From Flavimaricola sp. (GTDB lineage: Bacteria; Pseudomonadota; Alphaproteobacteria; Rhodobacterales; Rhodobacteraceae): a DNA stretch of 5,268 bases. The position numbers and the translations under genes were made by a program. Below the pieces are notes generated by a model. It had not been told where the DNA came from and ran no database searches. It saw only the letters and a list, made by a program, of their open reading frames with translations. The DNA lies in contig JALZWD010000032.1 of NCBI GenBank assembly GCA_023300365.1, positions 1 through 5,268 of the forward strand. The letters run 5' to 3'. Below are positions 1 through 5,268 of the stretch, piece after piece. How positions within the stretch are numbered: the stretch's first letter is position 1; each line of letters opens with the position of its first letter.

Positions 1-98
1 CACACCTAAAACGTGTATTTTTAACACAAACACACCCTAAGGGGATTTTGTCCGATTGAAGCGCCGTTAAAGGCATGTGACCTTCGAGAAAGTTTCTT

Positions 99-103
99 GG
101 AGG
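99..103 (+). promoter_or_regulatory. Ribosome-binding site of the lipoprotein gene
   Basis: GGAGG lies 4 nt before the ATG at 108. The match to the anti-Shine-Dalgarno sequence is strong, although the spacing is a little short. It supports ATG 108 as the start, and the lipoprotein signal peptide begins exactly there. Confidence 0.75.
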
Positions 104-107
104 TTTT

Positions 108-686
108 ATGAAATACACAAAAATACCTTTGTCGCTGTCGTTTGTCGCATTTTTGTCCGCCTGTGGCGGCAGCAGCAGTCCCGACCCGCTTTCGTTTGAC
201 GATTTTGTCGATGAAGGCGTGGCGATTGCAAATCTCATCGAGGGCTCAGACATTCAAGAAACCGCGCCCGGCGCTTTGCCCACAACGGGCTCCGCGCGCT
301 ATGTCGGGGTTGCTGGCACAACATTAAGCGACAGCAGCGAAGTTGCTGGACGATTTAACTTGGACGCCGACTTTGCCGATAATTCCGTCTCCGGCGCCCT
401 ATCTGATATTGTTGATCAAGACAGCAATCCCTTGGAGGGCAGTCTAACATTTGCCGATGGCGATATTGACCGGACCTCAAATCCAGGCTTTGCTGTGTAC
501 GAAGCCGATATGGCCGGCTCTTTGACAAACATTGCGGATGAAGAATTTATCGTCGATGCCGAGCTTATTGGGACATTTGGCGGCGAAAACGCCGAATTTG
601 TTGCCGGTGTTTTTGCAGGCACCGCAACGAGCGGCGACAATGTTCTAGAGTTTGACGACGGGGAATTCCTCGGCGAAAGGCAATAA
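108..686 (+). CDS. Small TbpB-like surface or periplasmic lipoprotein
   Basis: This is a 192-residue exported lipoprotein of unknown ligand. The N-terminus has a short basic stretch (Lys2, Lys5), a hydrophobic core (about 6-16) and a lipobox LSAC ending at Cys19, followed by GGSSS, so signal peptidase II cleavage and lipidation at Cys19 are expected. The mature part is acidic and rich in Gly, Ser and Asp. It shows alternating strand-like segments (GSARYVGVAG at about 61-70, the ADF..NSVSG segment at 88-96) and ends with a TFGG..AEFVAGVFAGT segment (156-172). That Gly-rich C-terminal pattern resembles the small beta-barrel domain of transferrin-binding-protein-like (TbpB_B_D) lipoproteins, which are frequent in roseobacters. 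No Slam-type exporter or TonB receptor is visible beside it, so transferrin or iron binding should not be assumed. Bases 1-107 upstream are AT-rich and non-coding, and I found no convincing promoter there. The gene appears monocistronic. Lipoprotein status is well supported; family assignment is by pattern only. Confidence 0.85.
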   Translation: MKYTKIPLSLSFVAFLSACGGSSSPDPLSFDDFVDEGVAIANLIEGSDIQETAPGALPTTGSARYVGVAGTTLSDSSEVAGRFNLDADFADNSVSGALSDIVDQDSNPLEGSLTFADGDIDRTSNPGFAVYEADMAGSLTNIADEEFIVDAELIGTFGGENAEFVAGVFAGTATSGDNVLEFDDGEFLGERQ

Positions 687-703
687 AGCCACAGACATAA
701 TGC

Positions 704-728
704 GGGGCAATGCAACACCCATTGCCTC
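704..728 (+). terminator. Hairpin after the lipoprotein gene, possible weak terminator
   Basis: GGGGCAATG (704-712) pairs with CATTGCCTC (720-728) across a 7-nt loop, giving a 9-bp stem with one G-U pair. It lies 18 nt after the TAA stop. There is no T-run downstream (GTATCC follows), so it is not a classical intrinsic terminator. It could protect the 3' end or work together with Rho. Confidence 0.4.
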
Positions 729-809
729 GTATCCTCTGGCCCAAGCCCCCCTCAAATGTCACAGTTTTGCGGCTCTGACGCGCGAAAAGGCGCAAAACCT
801 GTTGTTTCC

Positions 810-838
810 TTGACCTTAGCCCCCAAACGCCCTAGGCA
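810..838 (+). promoter_or_regulatory. Candidate sigma-70-type promoter for the helicase
   Basis: TTGACC (810-815, five of six matches to TTGACA) is followed by a 17-nt spacer and then TAGGCA (833-838, a weak -10). A strong -35 with a poor -10 is common in alphaproteobacteria. Transcription would start near 845, giving a leader of about 83 nt before the TTG start at 928. It is the only good -35-like element I found in this intergenic region. Confidence 0.4.
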
Positions 839-879
839 TCGCCCTGTCCAACGTCTTGGCAATTCGGCCAGACGGGCCG

Positions 880-915
880 CGCGATCTTTGCGGCTATTCA
901 CGCCGTAACATCGCG
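880..915 (+). promoter_or_regulatory. Leader hairpin just upstream of the helicase ribosome-binding site
   Basis: CGCGAT (880-885) pairs with ATCGCG (910-915), and inside it CGGC (891-894) pairs with GCCG (902-905), extended by a G-U pair (890/906). A small internal loop (886-889 against 907-909) separates the two stems, and the terminal loop is 7 nt. A second short stem, CGGCC/GGCCG (865-869 with 875-879), lies just before it. The main hairpin ends where the purine-rich ribosome-binding site begins, so its folding or melting could affect translation. No known riboswitch family is recognised. A regulatory role is inference. Confidence 0.35.
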
Positions 916-921
916 AAAGGG
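916..921 (+). promoter_or_regulatory. Ribosome-binding site that decides the helicase start
   Basis: AAAGGG lies 6 nt before the TTG at 928. The competing in-frame TTG at 856 has only a pyrimidine-rich sequence (CCTGTCCAACGTC) before it and no purine block. This makes 928 the better start. Confidence 0.6.
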
Positions 922-927
922 CCTGAC

Positions 928-2469
928 TTGACCGAAGAAACCACTCCCGAGCCGACCATCACCTTTGCCGACCTTAAACTCGACAAAAAGGTTCTCAAAG
1001 CCGTTGATGAAACGGGCTATACCTCTCCTACCCCTATTCAAGCGGGTGCAATCCCGCCCGCCCTTGAGGGCAAAGACGTTTTGGGCATCGCCCAGACCGG
1101 CACCGGCAAGACCGCGAGTTTTGTCCTGCCCATGGTGCATATGCTGGGCCGTGGGCGTGCGCGCGCGCGTATGCCGCGCAGCCTTGTGCTTTGTCCTACC
1201 CGCGAGTTGGCCGCACAGGTGGCCGAAAATTTCGACACCTATGCCAAGTTTACCAAGCTGACCAAGGCGCTGTTGATCGGCGGTGTAAGCTTTAAAGAAC
1301 AAGACCTGTTGATTGATCGCGGCGTTGACGTGTTGATCGCCACACCGGGACGCCTGCTTGACCATTTTGAGCGTGGTAAGCTGTTGCTCACAGGCGTGCA
1401 GATCATGGTTGTCGACGAAGCCGACCGGATGTTGGATATGGGCTTTATCCCCGATATCGAACGTATCTTTGGCCTCACGCCCTTCACCCGCCAAACCCTG
1501 TTCTTTAGCGCCACAATGGCCCCAGAGATTGAGCGGATCACCAATACATTCCTATCCGCCCCCGCCAAGATTGAGGTCGCCCGTGCGGCCACGACAAATG
1601 ACAACATCAAGCAAGGTGTTGTCATGTTCAAAGGCTCGCGTCGCGAAAAGGCCGACCGCGAAAAGCGCGATTTGCTACGGGCGTTGATCCAAGGTGAAGG
1701 CGAGGCATGCACCAATTCGATCATCTTTTGCAATCGCAAGTCTGATGTCGATATTGTCGCCAAGTCATTGAAAAAGCATGGGTATAATGCAGAGCCTATT
1801 CACGGCGACCTTGATCAATCCCAGCGTATGCGCACCCTCGAAGGCTTTCGCGAGGGGACGGTGAAATTCCTCGTGGCCTCTGATGTGGCCGCACGGGGCT
1901 TGGATGTGCCTGCGGTAAGCCACGTGTTTAACTTTGACGTGCCAAGCCATGCCGAAGATTACGTGCACCGGATTGGCCGCACAGGCCGCGCCGGGCGCAA
2001 AGGCACGACGATCATGATTTGCAGCCCCCGCGACGAGAAAAACTTCGACGCGGTGGAGCGGCTGGTGCAATCATCGATCCCACGCCTTGATAATCCCCTG
2101 TTGGGCGGCCCTGCCCCCACAGGCGAAGTCGAAGATGCCGGGCAAACCGCCGAAGAAAAGCCCAAGCGCAGCCGTTCGCGCAGCCGCAACAAGCCGCGCA
2201 CAGAGGACAAGCCGCAGGATCATGACGCGGTTAAATCCGAAGCCAAATCCGAGGCGGAGGCGCCCAAGCAAGACGATAAGCCCAAACGCGACCGCAAGCC
2301 GCGCGAAGACCGCAAGCCACGCGAAGATCGCAACAACGATGGCAATCGCAATGACGGCAATCGCGGTGGACGCGGTAAAGGCGGCCGTCGTGAGGATAAA
2401 AGGGTTGGCATGGGCGACGATGCCCCAAGCTTTATCACCCAGAGCTTTGCCGAACGCTCGGGCAGCTAA
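928..2469 (+). CDS. DEAD-box ATP-dependent RNA helicase with a basic C-terminal tail
   Basis: This cytoplasmic enzyme uses ATP to unwind short RNA duplexes and remodel RNA-protein complexes. From TTG 928 the protein has 513 residues. Seen in order: Q motif (Phe13, PTPIQ ending at Gln38), motif I AQTGTGKT (55-62), Ia PTRELA (90-95), Ib TPGR (139-142), II DEAD (163-166), III SAT (194-196), IV IIFCNR (265-270), V ARGLD (322-326) and VI HRIGRTGR (347-354). All catalytic motifs are intact. After about residue 385 comes a low-complexity, Lys/Arg/Glu-rich tail with RSRSRSR (414-420), KPRED and NDGNR repeats and an RGGRGKGG stretch (479-486), likely an RNA- or protein-binding arm. The family is that of RhlE-like helicases; relatives act in ribosome assembly, mRNA decay and cold adaptation, but the exact role cannot be read here. 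The frame is open back to a TTG at 856 (537 residues), but that extension lacks a ribosome-binding site and family character. No ATG start is available in either case. The gene is monocistronic, ending in a strong terminator. Confidence 0.95.
   Translation: MTEETTPEPTITFADLKLDKKVLKAVDETGYTSPTPIQAGAIPPALEGKDVLGIAQTGTGKTASFVLPMVHMLGRGRARARMPRSLVLCPTRELAAQVAENFDTYAKFTKLTKALLIGGVSFKEQDLLIDRGVDVLIATPGRLLDHFERGKLLLTGVQIMVVDEADRMLDMGFIPDIERIFGLTPFTRQTLFFSATMAPEIERITNTFLSAPAKIEVARAATTNDNIKQGVVMFKGSRREKADREKRDLLRALIQGEGEACTNSIIFCNRKSDVDIVAKSLKKHGYNAEPIHGDLDQSQRMRTLEGFREGTVKFLVASDVAARGLDVPAVSHVFNFDVPSHAEDYVHRIGRTGRAGRKGTTIMICSPRDEKNFDAVERLVQSSIPRLDNPLLGGPAPTGEVEDAGQTAEEKPKRSRSRSRNKPRTEDKPQDHDAVKSEAKSEAEAPKQDDKPKRDRKPREDRKPREDRNNDGNRNDGNRGGRGKGGRREDKRVGMGDDAPSFITQSFAERSGS
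2290..2364 (+). repeat. Short tandem repeats coding the helicase tail
   Basis: Two 18-bp units (2290-2307 and 2308-2325, one base different) encode DRKPRE twice, with a further Asp-Arg at 2326-2331. After three bases, two 15-bp units (2335-2349 and 2350-2364) encode NDGNR twice. All units are multiples of three, so expansion or loss would change tail length without shifting frame. They lie wholly in the non-catalytic tail. Confidence 0.75.
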
Positions 2470-2489
2470 GACACCAAAGCCGCACAAAC

Positions 2490-2520
2490 AAAAAGGGCAC
2501 CCAAACGAGGTGCCCTTTTT
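2490..2520. terminator. Bidirectional intrinsic terminator between convergent genes
   Basis: AAAAAGGGCACC (2490-2501) and GGTGCCCTTTTT (2509-2520) form a perfect 12-bp inverted repeat around a 7-nt loop. The GC core is flanked by A5 on the left and T5 on the right, so it gives a stem plus U-tract on both strands. It starts 20 nt after the helicase stop and lies 22 nt beyond the end of the minus-strand VPLPA gene, so it can terminate both. Confidence 0.92.
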
Positions 2521-2542
2521 CAATTCTAGTGCCTGCCCGTTC

Positions 2543-3208
2543 CTAGCTTGGACGGCGGCGCATCACAGCCAAAGCACCCAAACCAGCCAAAAGCAGCGGG
2601 ATAGACGCCGGCAAAGGTACAGGCGATGGGCTTGTTGGCGGCGGTGCGACCGGGCCACCGGGATCAACAACGGCGGCTTGGTTTACATTGAGGATATCAA
2701 AGGCCCAGTTTCCGGTGCGCTGTACGTCGTTTGAAATGTCGCAAAAGCGTTCGCCACCACAACTGGCGGCTGTGAAATCGCCTTCGCCTTCGCGATCGAA
2801 CGGGTCGTCACGCGTGGCACCTGCGAAGTTATCAAATTGCGACACGCCAACGGAATACGTGCCTGGATCAAGGCTGATCTCAAGAAACGTGTCATAAAAG
2901 CTGCCTGTCACCGGATCTGCATTAACCTGCGACGAAAAGCCGTCATCGTTATCGCCGATCTGCATCCCATCGACGGCAAACACCGCCAAGATCGGATCAA
3001 AACCGCCAGCGGCGATCGTGACACCCTCGGCATTCACACCGCCCGCATAAGACCATGTGCGCAGCACAACGTCGGATGCGATATCGACACTGAAATCAAA
3101 GAACTGCACTTCATCGTCCTCTGACAAAGCGCCCGTGAAAGAAAAGGTCGCCGCCTGAGCGGCACCTGCAGTAAGCAAAAGGCCTGCGGCCATGAGTGAT
3201 CGGAACAT
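2543..3208 (-). CDS. DVUA0089-family secreted protein with VPLPA-CTERM sorting signal
   Basis: This is a 221-residue exported protein of unknown function. It has a Sec signal peptide (hydrophobic about 5-16) with a likely AQA cleavage site after residue 19. The body begins FSFTGALSEDDEVQFFDFSV, then LRTWSYAGG (49-57), GGFDP (68-72), a NDDG turn (87-90), ADPVTGSFYDTFLE (97-110), LDPGTYSV (113-120) and NWAFDILNV (167-175). This order matches the DVUA0089 (FDP) family. Cys150 and Cys156 could form a disulfide. A Pro-rich linker (about 183-198) leads to VPLPA (197-201), a hydrophobic segment (203-216) and the basic end RRRPS. This three-part C-terminus is the VPLPA-CTERM signal, recognised in roseobacters by the exosortase XrtD, which removes the anchor during export to the surface or matrix. 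XrtD is not in this window. The gene is 79 nt downstream of rnj on the same strand. It may have its own promoter, but I found no convincing one. Confidence 0.9.
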   Translation of the reverse strand: MFRSLMAAGLLLTAGAAQAATFSFTGALSEDDEVQFFDFSVDIASDVVLRTWSYAGGVNAEGVTIAAGGFDPILAVFAVDGMQIGDNDDGFSSQVNADPVTGSFYDTFLEISLDPGTYSVGVSQFDNFAGATRDDPFDREGEGDFTAASCGGERFCDISNDVQRTGNWAFDILNVNQAAVVDPGGPVAPPPTSPSPVPLPASIPLLLAGLGALAVMRRRPS

Positions 3209-3212
3209 TGTA

Positions 3213-3219
3213 TCCCCCC
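3213..3219 (-). promoter_or_regulatory. Ribosome-binding site of the VPLPA gene
   Basis: On the minus strand GGGGGGA lies 4 nt before the ATG at 3208. It is G-rich rather than a canonical AGGAGG, so initiation may be modest. A complementary TCCCCCC occurs upstream on the same strand (3280 down to 3274) and could pair with it in a longer transcript. Confidence 0.5.
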
Positions 3220-3283
3220 GGATTTATTAACGCTGGTAACAAAACCGTTATCACCGCGAATGTCCATACCCGAGGGGGGAAAT

Positions 3284-3300
3284 CCGCCTAGTTCAGGCGG
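3284..3300 (-). terminator. rnj: Hairpin overlapping the rnj stop codon, possible weak terminator
   Basis: CCGCCT (3284-3289) and AGGCGG (3295-3300) form a perfect 6-bp stem with a 5-nt loop. On the minus strand it covers the last rnj codons and the stop codon (3290-3288), then runs into ATTTCCCCCC. Only three T residues follow, so termination would be weak and some transcription could run on into the VPLPA gene. Confidence 0.4.
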
Positions 3301-4958
3301 CTGACCACAACTGTCACTTCTGGCTTTTTACCAATCTCATTCTGGCTGACCTGACGCACGATCTTGCGAAGCTCTTTCTCAAGCGCCTCTTCGTTGCGCA
3401 GCGTCTTGGGTTTGGCCCGGCCCATAAACTGCCCCAGATCGCCCTCGAGAACCTCGGCCAATGCCGCGTTCGAGCGTCCGGTTTCCGGCAGGCCCATCAA
3501 CTCGACCCAAGGATCACCCAGCGGATCATCGTTTTCATCAATAATCAGCGTCACCGTCACATGCCCATTAAGCGCCATGCGGATACGGTCGCGGATGATG
3601 CCGTCCATCGCCCCATATTTAACCGACCCATCAAGATAGGTCCGCCCGGTGTCGATATATTCCGCCACCTTTGGCTGATTGCCCGACAGATCAAGCATCA
3701 TACCGTTCACCGCAACAATCCCCGCAAGGCCGTTCTTGTCGGCCAGCTTGGCATGTTCGCGCAAATGACGATGTTCGCCGTGCATCGGGATCACCATCTG
3801 CGGTTTGGTGATCTTGTGCATCTCAAGCAAGTCGGGCTGATTTGCATGGCCCGAAACGTGATAATCGCCGTCGTTATGGTCAACGATATCAACGCCCTTT
3901 TCCGACAGCTGGTTCATAATCCGGATCACGCCACGCTCGTTGCCCGGAATGGTTTTCGACGAGAATAGGAAGGTGTCGCCCTCTTTAAGACCGATCCCTA
4001 AGTAGCTCTTGTTATTGGCCAATTGGGCGCTGGCGGCGCGACGCTCGCCTTGCGACCCCGTCACCAGACAAAACAGGTTTTGGCGCGGAATATCCGCGGC
4101 CTCTTCTGGGCCAACAGTCTGGGGGAACCCTTCAAGAAGGCCGGTTTCCTTGGCGGTTTGTGTCATCCGCTGCATCGAGCGGCCAAGCAGGCACACGGTG
4201 CGGCCCGCGTCCGAGGCCGCCGTGGCCAGCGTCTTGAGGCGCGCGACGTTCGAGGCGAATGTTGTCGCCACAACCATGCCCGTTGCCTCTTTCATGAATT
4301 TCGAAATCGGCTCGCGCAATGTGGATTCCGAGCGGCCCGCATGTTGCGAAAACACGTTTGTGCTGTCGCAAACCAACGCCTTGACCCCGTCCTTGGACAC
4401 TTCGTCCCAAAGCTTGCGGTCAAACGGCTCGCCCACCACTGGGCTTTCGTCGATCTTAAAATCACCTGTGTGCAGGATACGTCCCTGCGGCGTATCAATC
4501 GCCAAACCCGCACTTTCGGGGATCGAATGGCTGATCGGAACATACGCCACCTTAAAAGGCCCCGCTTGGGTAAAGGCCGGATAGGCTTCAACCACATTCA
4601 ATGCGCTTTCGGGCGCGCCATGTTCATCCAATTTGCGCCGCGCCAGGGACGCGGTGAACTTGCGGGCAAAAATCGGCGCGCGCAGTTTGTCATACAGGTG
4701 GCCAACCGCACCGATATGGTCTTCGTGGCCGTGGGTGATGAACACGCCGTCAATCTGGTCGCGGCGTTTCTCAAGCCATGTGATATCGGGCATGATCAGG
4801 TCCACGCCGGGCGTTGTGTCCATATCGGGGAATGTCACGCCCAGATCAACGATAATCAAACGCTCTTTGCCGGGGGCACCGTATCCATAAACATAGCAGT
4901 TCATGCCGATCTCGCCGGCGCCTCCGAGGGGGAGGTAAATCAATCTGTCATTACTCAT
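3288..4958 (-). CDS. rnj: Ribonuclease J
   Basis: RNase J is a zinc-dependent metallo-beta-lactamase/beta-CASP nuclease with 5'-to-3' exonuclease and endonuclease activity, acting in the cytoplasm on mRNA decay and, in alphaproteobacteria, rRNA 5'-end maturation. The 556-residue length is normal. Seen: LPLGGAGEIGMN near the N-terminus (9-20), VDLG with Asp38, the metal-binding THGHEDH (75-81: His76, His78, Asp80, His81), ISHSIPES with His144, HTGDFKID with Asp166, then the beta-CASP motifs CDST (197-200), HVSGH (367-371) and PMHGEH (391-396). A TGSQGE segment (300-305) and FSSKTIPGNE (332-341) are also typical. The C-terminal domain is complete and ends SQNEIGKKPEVTVVVSRLN. All metal ligands are present, so the enzyme should be active. 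ATG 4958 is chosen because it follows the coaX stop by 6 nt and the protein start aligns with family N-termini. It is probably co-transcribed with coaX. Confidence 0.97.
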   Translation of the reverse strand: MSNDRLIYLPLGGAGEIGMNCYVYGYGAPGKERLIIVDLGVTFPDMDTTPGVDLIMPDITWLEKRRDQIDGVFITHGHEDHIGAVGHLYDKLRAPIFARKFTASLARRKLDEHGAPESALNVVEAYPAFTQAGPFKVAYVPISHSIPESAGLAIDTPQGRILHTGDFKIDESPVVGEPFDRKLWDEVSKDGVKALVCDSTNVFSQHAGRSESTLREPISKFMKEATGMVVATTFASNVARLKTLATAASDAGRTVCLLGRSMQRMTQTAKETGLLEGFPQTVGPEEAADIPRQNLFCLVTGSQGERRAASAQLANNKSYLGIGLKEGDTFLFSSKTIPGNERGVIRIMNQLSEKGVDIVDHNDGDYHVSGHANQPDLLEMHKITKPQMVIPMHGEHRHLREHAKLADKNGLAGIVAVNGMMLDLSGNQPKVAEYIDTGRTYLDGSVKYGAMDGIIRDRIRMALNGHVTVTLIIDENDDPLGDPWVELMGLPETGRSNAALAEVLEGDLGQFMGRAKPKTLRNEEALEKELRKIVRQVSQNEIGKKPEVTVVVSRLN

Positions 4959-4964
4959 TCTGAG

Positions 4965-5268
4965 TTATAAATCCTTGTTATACTGATGGATTTTAATCAA
5001 CCCATGCATCGTTAATTCATCTTCGTGCTCATCGAAGAGCTTTTCGGTCTGTTGGAACAACGGGGCCAGACCACCCGTGGAAATCACTTTCATTGGCCGT
5101 CCGTGCTCGGCTTTGATGCGTGCACAAATCTCGCGGACGAGGCCGATATACCCCCAAAACACGCCCGACTGCATACATGCAACTGTATTCGTGCCGATCA
5201 CGGCTTGTGGCTTGGATATGTCGACATGCGGCAACGCTGCGGCGGCGTTGTGCAGCGCCTCAAGCGAC
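4965..5268 (-). CDS. coaX: Type III pantothenate kinase, C-terminal part (cut by window edge)
   Basis: CoaX phosphorylates pantothenate with ATP, the first step of coenzyme A synthesis, in the cytoplasm. Type III enzymes belong to the ASKHA fold and are generally not feedback-inhibited by CoA. Only the last 100 residues are here, out of about 255-260 in the family; the frame stays open to the right edge, so the gene is partial because of the window, not broken. The TTG at 5234 is an internal Leu codon, not the start. Visible family marks: LEALHNAAAALP (2-13 of the visible part), the TNTV.CMQSGVFWGYIGL segment (about 26-43), and VISTGGLAPLF (61-71), whose TGGLA belongs to the nucleotide-binding part of the fold. 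The protein ends QYNKDL. The stop codon is 6 nt upstream of rnj and in the same frame. The coaX–rnj order is typical of Rhodobacteraceae. Confidence 0.93.
   Translation of the reverse strand, partial: SLEALHNAAAALPHVDISKPQAVIGTNTVACMQSGVFWGYIGLVREICARIKAEHGRPMKVISTGGLAPLFQQTEKLFDEHEDELTMHGLIKIHQYNKDL
4971..4976 (-). promoter_or_regulatory. rnj: Weak rnj ribosome-binding site inside the coaX end
   Basis: On the minus strand AAGGAT encodes the Lys-Asp near the CoaX C-terminus and lies 12 nt before the rnj ATG, farther than the usual 5-9 nt. No better purine block exists between them. Ribosomes finishing coaX would stop 6 nt before the rnj start, so translational coupling is likely. Confidence 0.45.

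Noticed and set aside
1..107. Search for a promoter or RNA gene in the left leader
   Set aside because: Only weak hexamer matches and a 4-bp GTGT/ACAC stem were seen. The CACACC repeat at 1-6 and 31-36 is too short to mean anything.
898..1494. Minus-strand open frame (198 codons) opposite the helicase
   Set aside because: It is antisense to the conserved helicase core, with no ribosome-binding site or family resemblance that I can see.
2071..2523. Minus-strand hydrophobic open frame (150 codons) opposite the helicase tail
   Set aside because: The apparent membrane-like Ala/Ile/Val stretches come from reading the Arg/Asn/Asp-rich tail codons backwards. It also runs through the terminator hairpin at its start.
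2087..2734. Plus-strand open frame (215 codons) overlapping the helicase tail and running past it
   Set aside because: It is an alternate frame of the repetitive tail, crosses a strong terminator and then runs antisense to the VPLPA gene. Its Lys/Ala/Arg-rich composition follows from the tail repeats.
3226..3255. Possible CtrA-type site or operator palindrome (TTAAC, TAAC and GTTATC elements) upstream of the VPLPA gene
   Set aside because: The half-sites have wrong spacing for CtrA, and the GGTAAC/GTTATCACC symmetry is broken by a two-base insertion. The support is too weak to call.
4023..4970. Long plus-strand open frame (315 codons) opposite rnj
   Set aside because: It lies entirely antisense to a well-conserved RNase J gene apart from a few bases, has no recognisable domain and a composition typical of a reverse-strand shadow.
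4965..5234. CoaX as a short complete gene starting at the TTG at 5234
   Set aside because: The frame continues open to the window edge and the extra residues (SLEALHNAAAA) match the CoaX family, so the gene is simply cut by the window.

Overview
The window looks like chromosome from a marine alphaproteobacterium of the Rhodobacteraceae (roseobacter group). This rests on four things recognised by eye: the coaX–rnj gene pair in the order usual for that family, a VPLPA-CTERM exosortase-sorted protein, a small TbpB-like lipoprotein of a kind common there, and a DEAD-box helicase with the typical roseobacter core. No database search was run. GC content is moderate and there is no sign of phage, transposon, tRNA, rRNA or CRISPR.

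Layout. Bases 1-107 are a short non-coding leader. A small, acidic, signal-peptide-bearing lipoprotein gene follows (108-686, +). An intergenic stretch (687-927) holds a post-gene hairpin, a plausible sigma-70-type promoter and a structured leader. Next is a DEAD-box RNA helicase (928-2469, +), whose best start is a TTG rather than the more upstream open-frame start. A strong symmetrical terminator (2490-2520) separates it from a convergent gene for a secreted DVUA0089-family protein with a C-terminal VPLPA sorting signal (2543-3208, -). Upstream of that gene, on the same strand, lie ribonuclease J (rnj, 3288-4958, -) and the C-terminal part of type III pantothenate kinase (coaX, 4965 to the right edge, -). 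CoaX and rnj are 6 nt apart and almost certainly one operon that enters from beyond the right edge.

Function. CoaX starts coenzyme A synthesis. RNase J and the DEAD-box helicase both belong to RNA metabolism but are in separate, opposed transcription units, so any partnership is only a suggestion. The lipoprotein and the VPLPA protein are both exported envelope proteins of unknown role. I see no undescribed multi-gene system here. The points most worth checking are local: the helicase's non-ATG start and leader hairpin, the rnj stop codon lying at the edge of a hairpin, and a C-run that could pair with the ribosome-binding site of the VPLPA gene.
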